A DNA stretch of 64,000 bases from Actinoallomurus sp963850195 (GCA_963850195.1 CAWKKD010000005.1:2946978-3010977), one strand, 5' to 3'. Shown: positions 36,013 through 46,268, numbered from the stretch's first letter. Program-made: numbers and translations. Notes: generated by a model not told the origin, from the letters alone.

Positions 36013-38327
36013 GGCCAACGCAAGCGATCGGGAGGCCGACGACCTATGGCCGAAGCGCCCTGGCAGGATTCACGGCTGCCGACGTCCGAACGCGTCGCCG
36101 ACCTGATCGGCCGGATGACCGTCGAGGAGAAGGCCGGCCAGCTCGCCGGCTTCTGGGCCGCGTCCGCGCGGGCCGGCGAGGAGGTGGCACCCCTCCCCGA
36201 CGACTTCGGTGAGCCGCCACCCCTGGCCGAGCTCGTACGCCACGGGCTCGGCCAGCTCACCCGCGTGTTCGGTACGGCGCCGGTGCTGCCGGCCGACGGT
36301 GCCGCGCGGCTGCGCGAGCTCCAGGCGCAGATCGCCGCCGGCAACCGGTTCGGCATCCCGGCGATCGCCCATGAGGAGTGCCTCACCGGGTTCATGACCT
36401 GGACCGCGACCGTGTTCCCCTGCCCGCTGGCGTGGGGTGCGAGCTTCGACCCCGACCTCGTCGAGGAGATGGCCACCGCCATCGCGACCGGCATGCGGCG
36501 GCTCGGCGTGCACCAGGGCCTGGCACCCGTTCTCGACGTCGTACGCGACCCGCGCTGGGGCCGTACGGAGGAGACGGTCGGCGAGGACCCGTACCTCGTG
36601 GGGATCGTGGGCCGCTCCTACGTCCGTGGCCTGGAACGTTCCGGGGTGGTCGCCACCCTCAAGCACTTCGCGGGGTACTCCGCGTCGCGCGCCGGCCGGA
36701 ACATGGCGCCCTCCTCGGTCGGCCCGCGCGAGTTCGCCGACGTCATCCTCGAACCCTTCGTGCTCGCGCTGCGCGAGGGCGGCGCCCGCGCGGTCATGCA
36801 CTCCTACGCCGACGTCGACGGGATGCCGGCCGCCGCCGACGAGCGGCTCCTCACCCGGCTGCTCCGCGACGAGCTGGGCTTCACCGGCGTCGTGGTCGCC
36901 GACTACTTCGGCATCTCGTTCCTGGAGAGCATGCACGGCGTGGCCGGCTCGCCCGGCGAGTCCGCGGCGCTGGCCCTGCGTGCGGGCGTCGACCTGGAGC
37001 TGCCGACGGTCCGCTGCTACGGCGATCCGCTGGTCGCGCTGGTGCGCGACGGCGAGGTGCCCGAGAAGCTGCTCGACCGCGCGGTGTCGCGGGTGCTCGC
37101 GCTCAAGTGCGAGCTCGGGCTGCTCGACGGCGACGCGTACGACGAGCCGTCCGGCACCCCCGTCGACCTGGACCCGCCGGAGTCCCGCGGCCTGGCCCGG
37201 CGCCTCGCCGAGGAGTCGATCGTCCTGCTGGCCAACGACGGTGTCCTGCCCCTGCGCGCCCGCCGCATCGCGCTCGCCGGGCCGCTCGCCGACGACCCGC
37301 GCGCGATGCTCGGCTGCTATACGTTCCCCAACCACGTGGCCGCCCAGTACCCGGACCTGCCCCTCGGCGTCCGCATCGACGGGCTGGCCGACGCGCTGCG
37401 CGCCGAGCTGCCCGACGTCGAGCTGTCGGTGGCCGCCGGGCATGGCGTCGAGGTGGCCGAGGACGCCGACATCACCGCGGCCGTGACGGCGGCGCTCACC
37501 TCGGACGTGTGCGTGCTGGCCCTCGGCGACCGGTCCGGCCTGTTCGGCCGTGGCACCTCGGGCGAGGGCTGCGACGCCGAGACCCTCGCGCTGCCGGGCC
37601 GGCAGACCGAGCTCGCGCACGCCGTGCTCGACACGGGCACGCCGACGGTGATCGTGCTGCTCAGCGGCCGGCCGTACGCGCTCGGCGGCATCGCGGAGCG
37701 CGCCGCGGCGATCGTCCAGGGCTTCTTCCCCGGCGAGGAGGGCGGCAGCGCGGTCGCGGGTGTCCTGTCCGGCCGCGTCGACCCGTCCGGGCGGCTGCCG
37801 GTCAGCGTGCCGCGCCGGCCGGGCGGCCAGCCGGGCACGTACCTCCAGCCGCGTACCGGCCGCTTCTCGCCCTGGAGCGCGGTCGACCCCACGCCGCTGT
37901 ACCCGTTCGGCCACGGCCTGACCTACACGCGCTTCGGCTACGACGCGCTCTCGCTGGACGCCTCGACGCCGACCGACGGCACGGTGCGGGTCCGCGCGAC
38001 GGTGTGCAACCTCGGCGACCGTCCCGGCACCGAGGTCGTGCAGCTCTACCTCTCCGACCCGGTGGCCTCCGCCGTACGGCCCGTCCGGTGGCTCGCCGGC
38101 TGGGCGCGGGTGCGCCTCGAGCCGGGCGCGTCGGCGTGCGTGGAGTTCGAGGTGCACGCCGACCGCACCGCGTTCACCGGCCCCGACCTGCGGCGCATCG
38201 TCGAGCCCGGTGAGATCGAGGTCTTCGTCGGCCCGTCCAGCGGCGACCTCCCGCTGCGCGGCTCGTTCACGCTGACCGGGCCCGTACGTGAGCCGGGCCC
38301 GGACCGGGTCCTGACCGTCCCCGTCTC

Positions 38328-38741
<414 letters not shown>

Positions 38742-38754
38742 GATGTCTCCTAAC

Positions 38755-38801
38755 TAGACAGACCTGTCTGGCGCATCACCGAGAGTAGACAGACCTGTCT
38801 G
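38755..38801. promoter_or_regulatory. Two TetR operators between ohr and tetR
   Basis: TAGACAGACCTGTCTG occurs identically at 38755-38770 and 38786-38801 (6-bp arms AGACAG/CTGTCT), 31 bp apart. The second copy overlaps the putative promoter of the TetR gene. Confidence 0.75.
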
Positions 38802-38814
38802 CTAATGTCAACGC

Positions 38815-39354
38815 ATGACCACCGCGACCCGTGAGAGCCCCGCCCGGCGGCGCGTCCTGGACGCCGCGAACGCCCTGTTCTACGCCGAGGGCATCCACGC
38901 GGTCGGCATCGACCGTGTCATCGCGGATGCGGCCGTCGCGAAGGCGACCTTCTACCACCACTTCCCGTCCAAGGACGAGCTCGTCTGCGCCTACCTGCGC
39001 GAACAGGACGCCCGCGTACGGGAGGCGCTGTCCCCGTCCGACGGCGCGGTGGCGCTGTTCGACGTCATCGGGGAGTTCGCCTGCGGCCCCGGCTTCCGCG
39101 GCTGCGCCTTCATCAACGCCGCCGCCGAGTATCCCGACGCCACCCACCCGGTACGCCAGGTCATCGCCGAACACCGCCGCTGGTTCCACGAGCTCCTGCG
39201 CGACCTGCTCGCCCGTACCGGCCACCCGGACGCCGACCGCACCGCGCGCATGCTGATGATGCTCCGCGACGGCCTGGTCATCGGCGGCGACCTCGACGAC
39301 CTGGAGCACACCGGCCCGCTCCTTCGCGACGCCCTCACACGCCTCCTCGAGTGA
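38815..39354 (+). CDS. TetR-family transcriptional regulator
   Basis: A 179-residue regulator. N-terminal HTH: FYAEGIHAVGIDRVIADAAVAKATFYHHFPSKDEL. The C-terminal ligand domain is not specific. A TAATGT hexamer six bases before the ATG suggests a leaderless message, and one operator copy lies over the promoter, indicating autorepression. Its stop overlaps the GTG of a longer version of the HAD gene. Confidence 0.92.
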   Translation: MTTATRESPARRRVLDAANALFYAEGIHAVGIDRVIADAAVAKATFYHHFPSKDELVCAYLREQDARVREALSPSDGAVALFDVIGEFACGPGFRGCAFINAAAEYPDATHPVRQVIAEHRRWFHELLRDLLARTGHPDADRTARMLMMLRDGLVIGGDLDDLEHTGPLLRDALTRLLE

Positions 39355-39374
39355 CCACCCCTAGGATCCGTCGG

Positions 39375-40073
39375 GTGCGAACTCTGGTGCTCTGGGACGT
39401 GGACCACACCCTGCTCGATGTCGGCGGGACCAGCCAGGAGATCTACGCGCGCGCCTTCCAGCGCGTCACCGGCCGTTCCCTCGAACGGATGGCCACGATG
39501 GCCGGCCGTACGGAGTGGGCGATCATGGCCGAGACCCTCGACCTGCACGACATCGACGTCAGCGAAGAACTCCTGTCGGCGTACGGTGCCGTGCTCGCCA
39601 CGGAGTTCACGGCGTCCGAGCACCACATCCGCGAACGCGGCCGCCCGCTCTCCGGCGCCCGTGCCGCGCTGGTCGCGCTGGCCGCCCGCCCGGACGTCGT
39701 GCAGTCGGTGCTGACCGGCAACATGGAGCCCATCGCCATCCTCAAGCTGACGATCTTCGAGATGGCCGAGTTCATCGACTTCTCCGTCGGCGCGTACGGG
39801 CTCGACCACGCCGACCGTGCCGAGCTGGTCCACCTCGCACGCGACCGCGCCGCGAAGGCCTACGGCGAGACGTTCACGCCCGCCAACACCGTCCTCGTCG
39901 GAGACACGCCGAACGACGTCAGGGCCGGACACGAGGGCGGCGCCCGCGTCGTGGCGGTGGCCACGGGAGCGAGTGACCGCTCGACGCTCCTCGCGGCCGG
40001 CGCCGAAATCGTGCTGGACGACCTGTCCGACCTCCAGGCCAGCATCCACGCGATCCTCGCGACCACGGGCTAA
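39375..40073 (+). CDS. HAD-superfamily hydrolase (phosphatase)
   Basis: A 232-residue haloacid-dehalogenase-type hydrolase. Motif I is in VLWDVDHTLLD, motif II at SVLTGNMEP, and motif III/IV at NTVLVGDTPNDVRAGHEGG. It likely dephosphorylates a small metabolite. GTG 39375 follows a TAGGAT hexamer by seven bases; the alternative GTG 39351 overlaps the tetR stop and adds eight residues. Confidence 0.88.
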   Translation: MRTLVLWDVDHTLLDVGGTSQEIYARAFQRVTGRSLERMATMAGRTEWAIMAETLDLHDIDVSEELLSAYGAVLATEFTASEHHIRERGRPLSGARAALVALAARPDVVQSVLTGNMEPIAILKLTIFEMAEFIDFSVGAYGLDHADRAELVHLARDRAAKAYGETFTPANTVLVGDTPNDVRAGHEGGARVVAVATGASDRSTLLAAGAEIVLDDLSDLQASIHAILATTG

Positions 40074-40088
40074 GGTCCCCGGAACACC

Positions 40089-40118
40089 GACGCGCCCCAC
40101 CGGACGGCGGGGCGCGTC
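40089..40118. terminator. Bidirectional hairpin between convergent genes
   Basis: Perfect 10-bp arms GACGCGCCCC (40089-40098) and GGGGCGCGTC (40109-40118) lie between the HAD gene and the convergent anti-sigma-like gene. Confidence 0.75.
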
Positions 40119-40125
40119 GCGTGCG

Positions 40126-41304
40126 TCAGCTCAGGCAGCCGTCCGGACCCTTGATCGAGACGAGCCGATCGTCTCTCGCGCCGAAGAGTTCATGTCCGTC
40201 CGAGACCACGGCGGCGAGACCGTCGAGCTCATACGTCCTCAGCACGGCCCCGGTACGGGTGTCGAGGCAGCGGACCTTCGTGCTCTGCTCTGCGTCGTCG
40301 GGCAGGAACATGCGTGCTCCCAGCACACTGAGTTGGTCCGCGTTACCGTCGCCGAGGTGCTTGATCGCCTCGGAGATCCGGTCGACGGGAAGTTCGGGGA
40401 GTCCAGGCGCCGCCATGAGATGAGTCAGGCCCCCGTTTCTCATGAGCACCCATAGGCCCGCGCCGTCGCCGGACATCGCGAGGGGGCGCGCTCCGTCGAT
40501 GCTCCGTTCTCCGCGGATCTTGCCGGTTCGCGGGTCCATCGCCTGGAGATCAACGTGCTTGTTCCCGCCTCCGCAGGCGACCCAGAGGACTCCCGCCGCG
40601 TTGTCCGAACCGAACAAGGAGGCGCTCGATCGGCAGTCGGTAGGGGTGACCTCGTCGGACGCGCCATCGCGACCGGGCGTGATGCGGACGATCCCCTTGT
40701 CCGTGGCCGCCATGATCACGTCGCCCGCGACGCCGAAGTCTTCGTATCTCCAGGCAGCGGGCAGGGTGTGGTGTTCGCGCACCTTCAGCGTGACGGCGTC
40801 CAACCGGAGAAGCTCCCGGCTCACGGCGGCGTCACCGAACCCCTGGGGCACGATCACCCAAAGCCCGCTCCTGGTCGGAAGCATGAGTCCGAATTCCGGG
40901 CCCATTCGCAGCACTGGCGATACGGTGCGGCGGTGCGTGGCCCGGTCGAGCCGGTAGATCTTTCCGCTCTCCGCATTCTGCTCCAACACGTACAGCGCAT
41001 CGCCCGTGAGCGCCGAGTCACCCTTGTTACCCAACATCGCGGGCGTCTTGGGAATCACCGTGACCTTGGCGGGCGTCTTGTGCGGCTTGGGCGGGGTCAC
41101 CGGCCGGCTCACGGCCCCGGGAGCATGGACGATGCCGATCGCGGCGACGATGGCCACGAGCGCGGCAGCGACGGCGACGGCATTGCGGCGGCGCTTCGTA
41201 CGGCGGACGCGGGTCTCAACGTTCACCATGAATCCGGCAGGGACCGGGACGTCCCAGCGCTCGTCCGCGAGCGTTTCCCGCAGGATCTCGTCGGTCTCCT
41301 TCAT
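40126..41304 (-). CDS. Single-pass membrane protein with propeller-like domain, probable anti-sigma factor
   Basis: A 392-residue protein: short cytosolic N-terminus (about 45 residues), one transmembrane helix (NAVAVAAALVAIVAAIGIV), then an extracytoplasmic region of beta-propeller-like repeats (LRLDAVTLKVREH, VDLQAMDPRTGKIRG, RCLDTRTGAVLRTYELDG). It overlaps the sigma gene by ATGA. Its topology fits an anti-sigma factor sensing an external signal, although no zinc-binding anti-sigma motif is visible. Confidence 0.75.
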   Translation of the reverse strand: MKETDEILRETLADERWDVPVPAGFMVNVETRVRRTKRRRNAVAVAAALVAIVAAIGIVHAPGAVSRPVTPPKPHKTPAKVTVIPKTPAMLGNKGDSALTGDALYVLEQNAESGKIYRLDRATHRRTVSPVLRMGPEFGLMLPTRSGLWVIVPQGFGDAAVSRELLRLDAVTLKVREHHTLPAAWRYEDFGVAGDVIMAATDKGIVRITPGRDGASDEVTPTDCRSSASLFGSDNAAGVLWVACGGGNKHVDLQAMDPRTGKIRGERSIDGARPLAMSGDGAGLWVLMRNGGLTHLMAAPGLPELPVDRISEAIKHLGDGNADQLSVLGARMFLPDDAEQSTKVRCLDTRTGAVLRTYELDGLAAVVSDGHELFGARDDRLVSIKGPDGCLS

Positions 41305-41774
41305 CGGGCCACCTCCACGGTCTCAAAGTGGGTGCGCAACTTGGCCAATGCCTTCGACGCCTGGCTCTTGACCGTCCCGGTCGAGCAGCCCAGCGTCTCG
41401 GCGATCTGGGCCTCGCTGAGGTCGTCGTAGTAGCGCAGCACCACGACCGCGCGCTGCTTCGGGGGAAGGGTCGCGAGCGCCGACCACATCGTCAGGCGTT
41501 CCTCGGGAGCCGGCGCCGGGACCGGCGTCTCGGGCAGCACCTCGGTCGGGCGCTCGCGCCAGCGCCGTCGCTGCGTGTTGATCACCTGGTTGAGGATCGC
41601 CTTGCGGACGTACCCCTCCGGGTTGCCGTTCCGGTCGATCCTGGACCATTTGAGCAGTGTCTTGGCCAGTGCGACCTGCACGACGTCCTCCGCCCGGTGC
41701 GGATCTCCGGTCAACAGGTGCGCGTACCGCAACAACGCCGGCAACCGCGCCGCCACCCATTCCTGGTAGTCCAA
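41301..41774 (-). CDS. SigE-family ECF RNA polymerase sigma factor
   Basis: A 157-residue ECF sigma. Region 2 (LPALLRYAHLLTGDPHRAEDVVQVALAK, then GYVRKAILNQVINTQRRR) and region 4 (LPPKQRAVVVLRYYDDLSEAQIAETLGCSTGTVKSQASKAL) are complete. The start is a TTG at 41774 with AAGGTGAG upstream; no ATG or GTG fits the conserved N-terminus. It is co-translated with the membrane protein that follows, its probable regulator. Confidence 0.9.
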   Translation of the reverse strand: MDYQEWVAARLPALLRYAHLLTGDPHRAEDVVQVALAKTLLKWSRIDRNGNPEGYVRKAILNQVINTQRRRWRERPTEVLPETPVPAPAPEERLTMWSALATLPPKQRAVVVLRYYDDLSEAQIAETLGCSTGTVKSQASKALAKLRTHFETVEVAR

Positions 41775-41860
41775 ACCAACTCACCTTGCCCTTATTCGCC
41801 CCGGCGACTGCCGTTGACTACCTGTACAACCGGGCGGCGGGTTCGGTTGCCCCGAAAGCG

Positions 41861-41896
41861 CGAGAAGCGCCCCGCCGTACGGCGGGGCGCTTCTCG
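41861..41896. terminator. Perfect hairpin downstream of 5'-nucleotidase gene
   Basis: A 36-base perfect palindrome lies 14 bases after the nucleotidase stop (minus strand) and 87 bases upstream of the sigma gene start. Confidence 0.85.
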
Positions 41897-41909
41897 GTGT
41901 CGCGTGAGA

Positions 41910-43802
41910 TCAGGAGGCGGGCACGATCCGGTCGAGGGACGGGACCGGGACGCCGGTGGTGCCGGCGGCGGTCAGGTAGTCCGCGAGCGCGTCGATGTCC
42001 TGGGCGCCGCCGAGGGCGTCGGTGCCCTCGTTGAAGACGGTGAAGCCGTCTCCGCCGAACGCCATGAAGTTGTTCATCGTCACCCGCAGGCTCGTGGTCG
42101 GCGTGACCACCTCGCCGTTCACCTTGATCTCGCCGATCTTGCCGGCGCAGTCGGCCGCCGCCGGGTTCGACTTGTAGGTGAAGGTCGAGGAGACCTGCAT
42201 GACCTTCTGGGTGGTCTGGCCGCCGCAGCCGACGAACTGCTGCTCCAGGACGCGGCGCACCATGTCGCCGGTCATGGTCTTGGTGACCAGGCTGTTGCCG
42301 AACGGCTGGACGGTGAACGCCTCGCCGTACGTGACCTCGCCGGGAGCCTCACCGCCGGAGGAGATGTCACCGGCCTTCATGTCGGCGCGGACACCACCGG
42401 GGTTCATGAAGGCGAGCTGGGCGCCGCCCTTGCTCGCGTCCGAGGTGGACGTGAGCTGCGCGTCGGCGATCACGTCGCCGAGGGTCGTCTCGCCGACCGG
42501 GGACGCGTCGCGGGTCAGGTCGCCCTGGATCTTGCCGATCACCTTGTTGGCGAGCGGCGCGGACGCGTCGACGTACTGCTTGACGACCTTGGCGATCGTC
42601 GGGTCGGCCTTGGTCGGGTCGTCCTGGCGCGTGCCGCCGGGGACCGGGGTGTTCGTGGCGTTCTCCACGATCGAGTCGACCGCGTCGGCGGAGACCAGTT
42701 TGCCGGTGCGGTCGTCGACGGTCAGCTTGATGTCGCTGAGCATCCGGCCGAACGAGGCGGCGCTGGTGATGAGCCGGGTCACGCCGTTGACCGTGATGGT
42801 GCAGCGGTACTCGACGTGCGTGTGGCCCGAGACGATGACCTTGATCGACGGGTCGAGGTCCTTGACGATCTTCTCGATGTCGCTGCCGGCCAGGTTGCCC
42901 GCACAGCCGCCGGGCGCGGTCGGCGAGCCGGTCTGGAAGCCACCCTGGTGGATGACCAGCACGGGGATGTGCACGCCCTGGTGGGCGAGCTGCTTGGCTG
43001 CCTTGTTCGCCGCGTCGGCCTCCTTGACGAACGTCAGGCCCTCGACGCCGGTCGGCGTGACGATCGACGGGGTGTCCTGGAGGACCTCACCGATGAAGCC
43101 GACCGAGATCGGCTTGCCGCTGGTCGAGGGGAACCGCTTGACCCCGTACGCCGGGAAGAGCGGCTTCTTGGTCGCGTTGTCGATGACGTTCGCGGCCAGG
43201 TACTTGAAGTCGGCGCCCGGGTAGGTGTCCGTCGTCTCGAGCTTGCCGTGGCGCTTGATCGTGTACGGCGCGGCGTTGCAGCCGTCCTTCTGGCAGCCGC
43301 CGTTCTGCAGGCGGCCCAGCTCGTCCTTGCCCTTGTCGAACTCGTGGTTTCCCACGGAGGCGAAGTCGACGTTCATGAGGTTGGCGGCGATCGTCGCCGG
43401 CTCCTCGTGGAACAGGCCGTTGGCGAGGGGGCTCGCGCCGACGTTGTCGCCGGCCATCACGGTGGCCTCGCGGCGTCCGTACTGCTTCTGCTTGTCGAGC
43501 ACGGCCTTGGCGAGGTACGCGGCGCCGCCCGCGTACTTGCCGTACATGGTCAGACCGGCGGGCTCGAGGTTGCCGTGGAAGTCGTTCCAGGCGAGGAGGT
43601 GCACGTCGGTGGTCTGCTTCGGGCGGTTCTGGCCCGCCCAGTCGACGGTGACCTTGTCCGAGAGAGTGTTGGCGCCGGCGATGGTGACCGCCCCGGCGGG
43701 CGGGGTTCCCGTCACGGCGAGCGGAGCGGCGGCCACCGCGCCGAGCGCGACGACCATCAGTCCGGCGCGGGCCGCGCGGGATCGCAGTAGGGCAGGGAGC
43801 AC
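41910..43802 (-). CDS. Secreted 5'-nucleotidase / metallophosphatase (UshA type)
   Basis: A 630-residue exported enzyme that removes phosphate from nucleotides. A signal peptide ends near PPAGAV; metallophosphatase motifs are NDFHGN, GDNVGAS, GNHEFD and SGHTHVEY; the C-terminal substrate domain follows with NPGGVRADM and FGGDGFTVF. GTG 43802 has GGAGGAAACC directly upstream, better than the ATG 43823 or the longer frame. The ribosome site lies inside a perfect 14-bp palindrome. Confidence 0.92.
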   Translation of the reverse strand: MLPALLRSRAARAGLMVVALGAVAAAPLAVTGTPPAGAVTIAGANTLSDKVTVDWAGQNRPKQTTDVHLLAWNDFHGNLEPAGLTMYGKYAGGAAYLAKAVLDKQKQYGRREATVMAGDNVGASPLANGLFHEEPATIAANLMNVDFASVGNHEFDKGKDELGRLQNGGCQKDGCNAAPYTIKRHGKLETTDTYPGADFKYLAANVIDNATKKPLFPAYGVKRFPSTSGKPISVGFIGEVLQDTPSIVTPTGVEGLTFVKEADAANKAAKQLAHQGVHIPVLVIHQGGFQTGSPTAPGGCAGNLAGSDIEKIVKDLDPSIKVIVSGHTHVEYRCTITVNGVTRLITSAASFGRMLSDIKLTVDDRTGKLVSADAVDSIVENATNTPVPGGTRQDDPTKADPTIAKVVKQYVDASAPLANKVIGKIQGDLTRDASPVGETTLGDVIADAQLTSTSDASKGGAQLAFMNPGGVRADMKAGDISSGGEAPGEVTYGEAFTVQPFGNSLVTKTMTGDMVRRVLEQQFVGCGGQTTQKVMQVSSTFTYKSNPAAADCAGKIGEIKVNGEVVTPTTSLRVTMNNFMAFGGDGFTVFNEGTDALGGAQDIDALADYLTAAGTTGVPVPSLDRIVPAS

Positions 43803-43805
43803 GGT

Positions 43806-43819
43806 TTCCTCCGGAGGAA
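43806..43819. promoter_or_regulatory. Palindromic ribosome-binding site of the nucleotidase gene
   Basis: TTCCTCCGGAGGAA is a perfect palindrome whose right half (on the minus strand) is the Shine-Dalgarno sequence. Intramolecular pairing could hide the ribosome site, or the palindrome may be a protein-binding site. Confidence 0.45.
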
Positions 43820-43926
43820 CCATGGGTGGAGATCGAGGCTCAGGCGTACGCGCCGTACTGTCGCACGGCCGGACGACCACACGGAAGATAACCGGTTAAT
43901 TCGTATTCATCGCGTAACTTCTCCTG

Positions 43927-43955
43927 TTGTGGCCTATTTTTAAGGCCGCTAGATT
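43927..43955 (+). promoter_or_regulatory. Promoter of DUF318 permease gene, leaderless type
   Basis: TTGTGG (43927-43932), 17-base spacer, TAGATT (43950-43955), then six bases to the GTG at 43962. The expected transcription start falls at the start codon. Confidence 0.55.
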
Positions 43956-43961
43956 GCGCAG

Positions 43962-44978
43962 GTGCGTAACCCGGTGTCCTCCACGGACGCGCCGCCCGCC
44001 GAGGACGACGCACCCATCGGCCGGCGCCGTCCGCCAGAAGCGGGCCTGCTGCTGGTCACCGCGTTGATCGTCGCAGCGGTGCTGCTCCGCCCCACGTTGA
44101 CCGGGCTGCTCGCCCATCCCGCAGCCGCCAACTGGGCCACGATCTTCGTCGCCATCACCATCCAGGCGACCCCCTTTCTTGTGCTCGGCGTCGCCGTGAG
44201 CGCGACGATCGCCGCGTTCGTACCGCCGGGGGCGATCGCGCGGATGCTGCCCGACCGGCCGGTACTGGCCGTGCCCGCCGCCGCTGCCGCGGGTGCGGCG
44301 CTGCCCGGCTGCGAGTGCGGGTCGGTCCCGGTGGCGGCACGCCTGGTCTCGATCGGCGTGACCCCCGCCGCCGCATTCGCCTTCCTGCTGTCCGCCCCCG
44401 CGATCAACCCGGTCGTCCTGGTGTCGACCGCAGTGGCCTTCCCTGGACGGCCGATGATGGTGCTCGCGCGGCTGCTCGGGGGGTTGATCGCCTCGATCGT
44501 CATGGGCCTGCTGTGGATCGCGCTCGGCCGCGACGACCTGCTGCGCGCCCCGCGCTCGGGAGCGGCCGAGGACGGCCCGCGCAGGACGGTCTTCCTGGCC
44601 ACCGCGCAGCACGACTTCCTCCAGGCCGGCGGCTTCCTGGTGATCGGGGCCGCGGCCGCCGCGACGCTCCAGACGGTCGTGCCGCGCGACTTCGTGAACT
44701 CCATCGCGCGCCCCGGCCCGATCTCGATCGTCGTGCTCGGCGCGCTGGCCGTGCTGGTCTCCCTCTGCTCGGAGGCGGACGCGTTCGTCGCCGCGGGGCT
44801 CAAGCAGTTCTCGCTGACCGCGCGCCTGGCGTTCCTGGTCGTCGGCCCGATGGTCGACGTGAAGCTGTTCGCCCTTCAGGCGGGGACGTTCGGGCCGAGA
44901 TTCGCGTGGCGGTTCTCAGCTGCGAGCTTCGTCGTGGCGGTCACGACCGCCGGTCTCATCGGATGGTGGCTGCTGTGA
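43962..44978 (+). CDS. Permease, DUF318/YraQ family
   Basis: A 338-residue membrane protein with about eight helices. It has the conserved PGCECGSVPVAARL motif and SAPAINPVVLVST, and a second-half SLCSEADAFVAAG. The family is proposed to move metals or small thiolated/arsenical compounds; the substrate is unproven. The GTG start has no ribosome site but is preceded by a promoter, suggesting leaderless translation. The stop overlaps the next gene (GTGA). Confidence 0.87.
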   Translation: MRNPVSSTDAPPAEDDAPIGRRRPPEAGLLLVTALIVAAVLLRPTLTGLLAHPAAANWATIFVAITIQATPFLVLGVAVSATIAAFVPPGAIARMLPDRPVLAVPAAAAAGAALPGCECGSVPVAARLVSIGVTPAAAFAFLLSAPAINPVVLVSTAVAFPGRPMMVLARLLGGLIASIVMGLLWIALGRDDLLRAPRSGAAEDGPRRTVFLATAQHDFLQAGGFLVIGAAAAATLQTVVPRDFVNSIARPGPISIVVLGALAVLVSLCSEADAFVAAGLKQFSLTARLAFLVVGPMVDVKLFALQAGTFGPRFAWRFSAASFVVAVTTAGLIGWWLL

Positions 44979-45685
44979 GCGAGGACGCGCGGGCCACAAC
45001 GGTGCTGCTCGTCGGCGCGCTGATGGTGCGCCTGGCGGTCACCGGCGCGTACGCCAAGTACGTACGGACCGGCATGGGCTGGCTGCTCCTGGTCGCCGGG
45101 ATCCTGCTGATCGCGCTCGGCCTGTTCGGCGTCGTACGCGCGCTGGGCCGTCGAGGGCGTCGGGACGAAGACGAACACGGGCACGACCACGCGCACGGCC
45201 ATGCGCACAGCGAGCGCATCGGCTGGCTGCTGCTCGCGCCCGTAGTCGCGTTGCTGCTGGTCACCCCGCCGTCTCTCGGCAGCTACGGCGTCGCGCGCAA
45301 CGCGGCGGTCAACGTCACCTCGGGCGGGCGTACGTTCGACGCGCTGCCGCCCGGCCGCCTCGTCCCGATGACGCTGACGGAGTTCGACGAGCGCACCGTC
45401 GACCACGCCGGCGCGAGCTTCGGCGCGACGCCGGTACGCCTCACCGGCTTCGTCACTCCGTCATCCGAGGCACAGGGGTTCCGGATCGCCCGCTACCAGA
45501 TCGCCTGCTGCGCCGCCGACGCGGTGGCCGCGGTGGTCCGCGTGACGGGCGCGTCCGGCAGCCGCCCGGCCCGCGACCAGTGGGTGACGGTCACCGGGAC
45601 GTTCACGCGTGCCGCCGACGGCGTACCGGAGCTGCGCGCCACGAGCCTCGCCGAGATCAAGCCCCCGAACGACCCGTACGAGTAG
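44975..45685 (+). CDS. TIGR03943-like membrane protein with His-rich loop
   Basis: A 236-residue partner of the DUF318 permease. Two to three helices lie in the N-terminal half. Between them is a histidine-rich stretch (DEDEHGHDHAHGHAHSE, about 66-82) likely to bind metal. The exported C-terminal domain contains YQIACCAADA and an OB-like VTVTGTF. The pair is often linked to metal uptake in actinobacteria. GTG 44975 overlaps the upstream stop; ATG 44963 is an in-frame alternative. Its end overlaps the convergent tetR gene by 29 bases. Confidence 0.8.
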   Translation: MSEDARATTVLLVGALMVRLAVTGAYAKYVRTGMGWLLLVAGILLIALGLFGVVRALGRRGRRDEDEHGHDHAHGHAHSERIGWLLLAPVVALLLVTPPSLGSYGVARNAAVNVTSGGRTFDALPPGRLVPMTLTEFDERTVDHAGASFGATPVRLTGFVTPSSEAQGFRIARYQIACCAADAVAAVVRVTGASGSRPARDQWVTVTGTFTRAADGVPELRATSLAEIKPPNDPYE

Positions 45686-46250
45686 CCGCGCCCAGGTGCC
45701 GGAACAGGTCGTCGACCAGGTCGTCCGGCGCCGCGCGGCCCTTGCCCTCGCGTGACAGGTGGCCCGACAGCGCGAGGTCGACCGCTCCGTGGGCGAGCGC
45801 CTGAACCAGCGCGGTGACGCGTTCGGGGTCGCCCTCGGGCAGCACGCCGGCTCGCTGGGCGTCCGCGACGATGCCGACCAGCAGGTCACGTGCCGCGTGC
45901 GCGGCGGAGGCCAGCTCGTCGGTGCCCTTCGACCAGGCGCCGTAGACCAGCTTGAACCGCACCGGGTTGGCCAGCGCCCACGCGACGTACCCGTGCATCG
46001 CCGCGCGCAGGGCCTCGCCCGGCTCGGCCTTCCGTGCGGACACCTCCGACAGCGTCGCGCGACGCCGGTCCAGCTCGCGGGCCGCGACGGCCGCGAGCAG
46101 GGCCTCCTTGTCGGCGAAGTGCTTGTACGGCGCGTTGTGCGAGACGCCCGCACGGCGGCCGACCTCGCGCAGGGTCACCGCGTCCAGGCCGCCGGCGTCC
46201 ATCAGGTCGGTGGCGGCGGCCACCAGCGCGTCGCGCGTACTCGATGCCAT
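45657..46250 (-). CDS. TetR-family transcriptional regulator
   Basis: A 197-residue regulator with N-terminal HTH LREVGRRAGVSHNAPYKHFADKEALLAAVAARELD and a TetR_C_33/WHG-like C-terminal domain. ATG 46250 lies six bases after TACGGT, suggesting a leaderless mRNA. It is divergent from an SDR gene, and two palindromes in between are its probable operators. Confidence 0.9.
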   Translation of the reverse strand: MASSTRDALVAAATDLMDAGGLDAVTLREVGRRAGVSHNAPYKHFADKEALLAAVAARELDRRRATLSEVSARKAEPGEALRAAMHGYVAWALANPVRFKLVYGAWSKGTDELASAAHAARDLLVGIVADAQRAGVLPEGDPERVTALVQALAHGAVDLALSGHLSREGKGRAAPDDLVDDLFRHLGAATRTGRSGA

Positions 46251-46268
46251 CGGGCCACCGTAGCCCGT

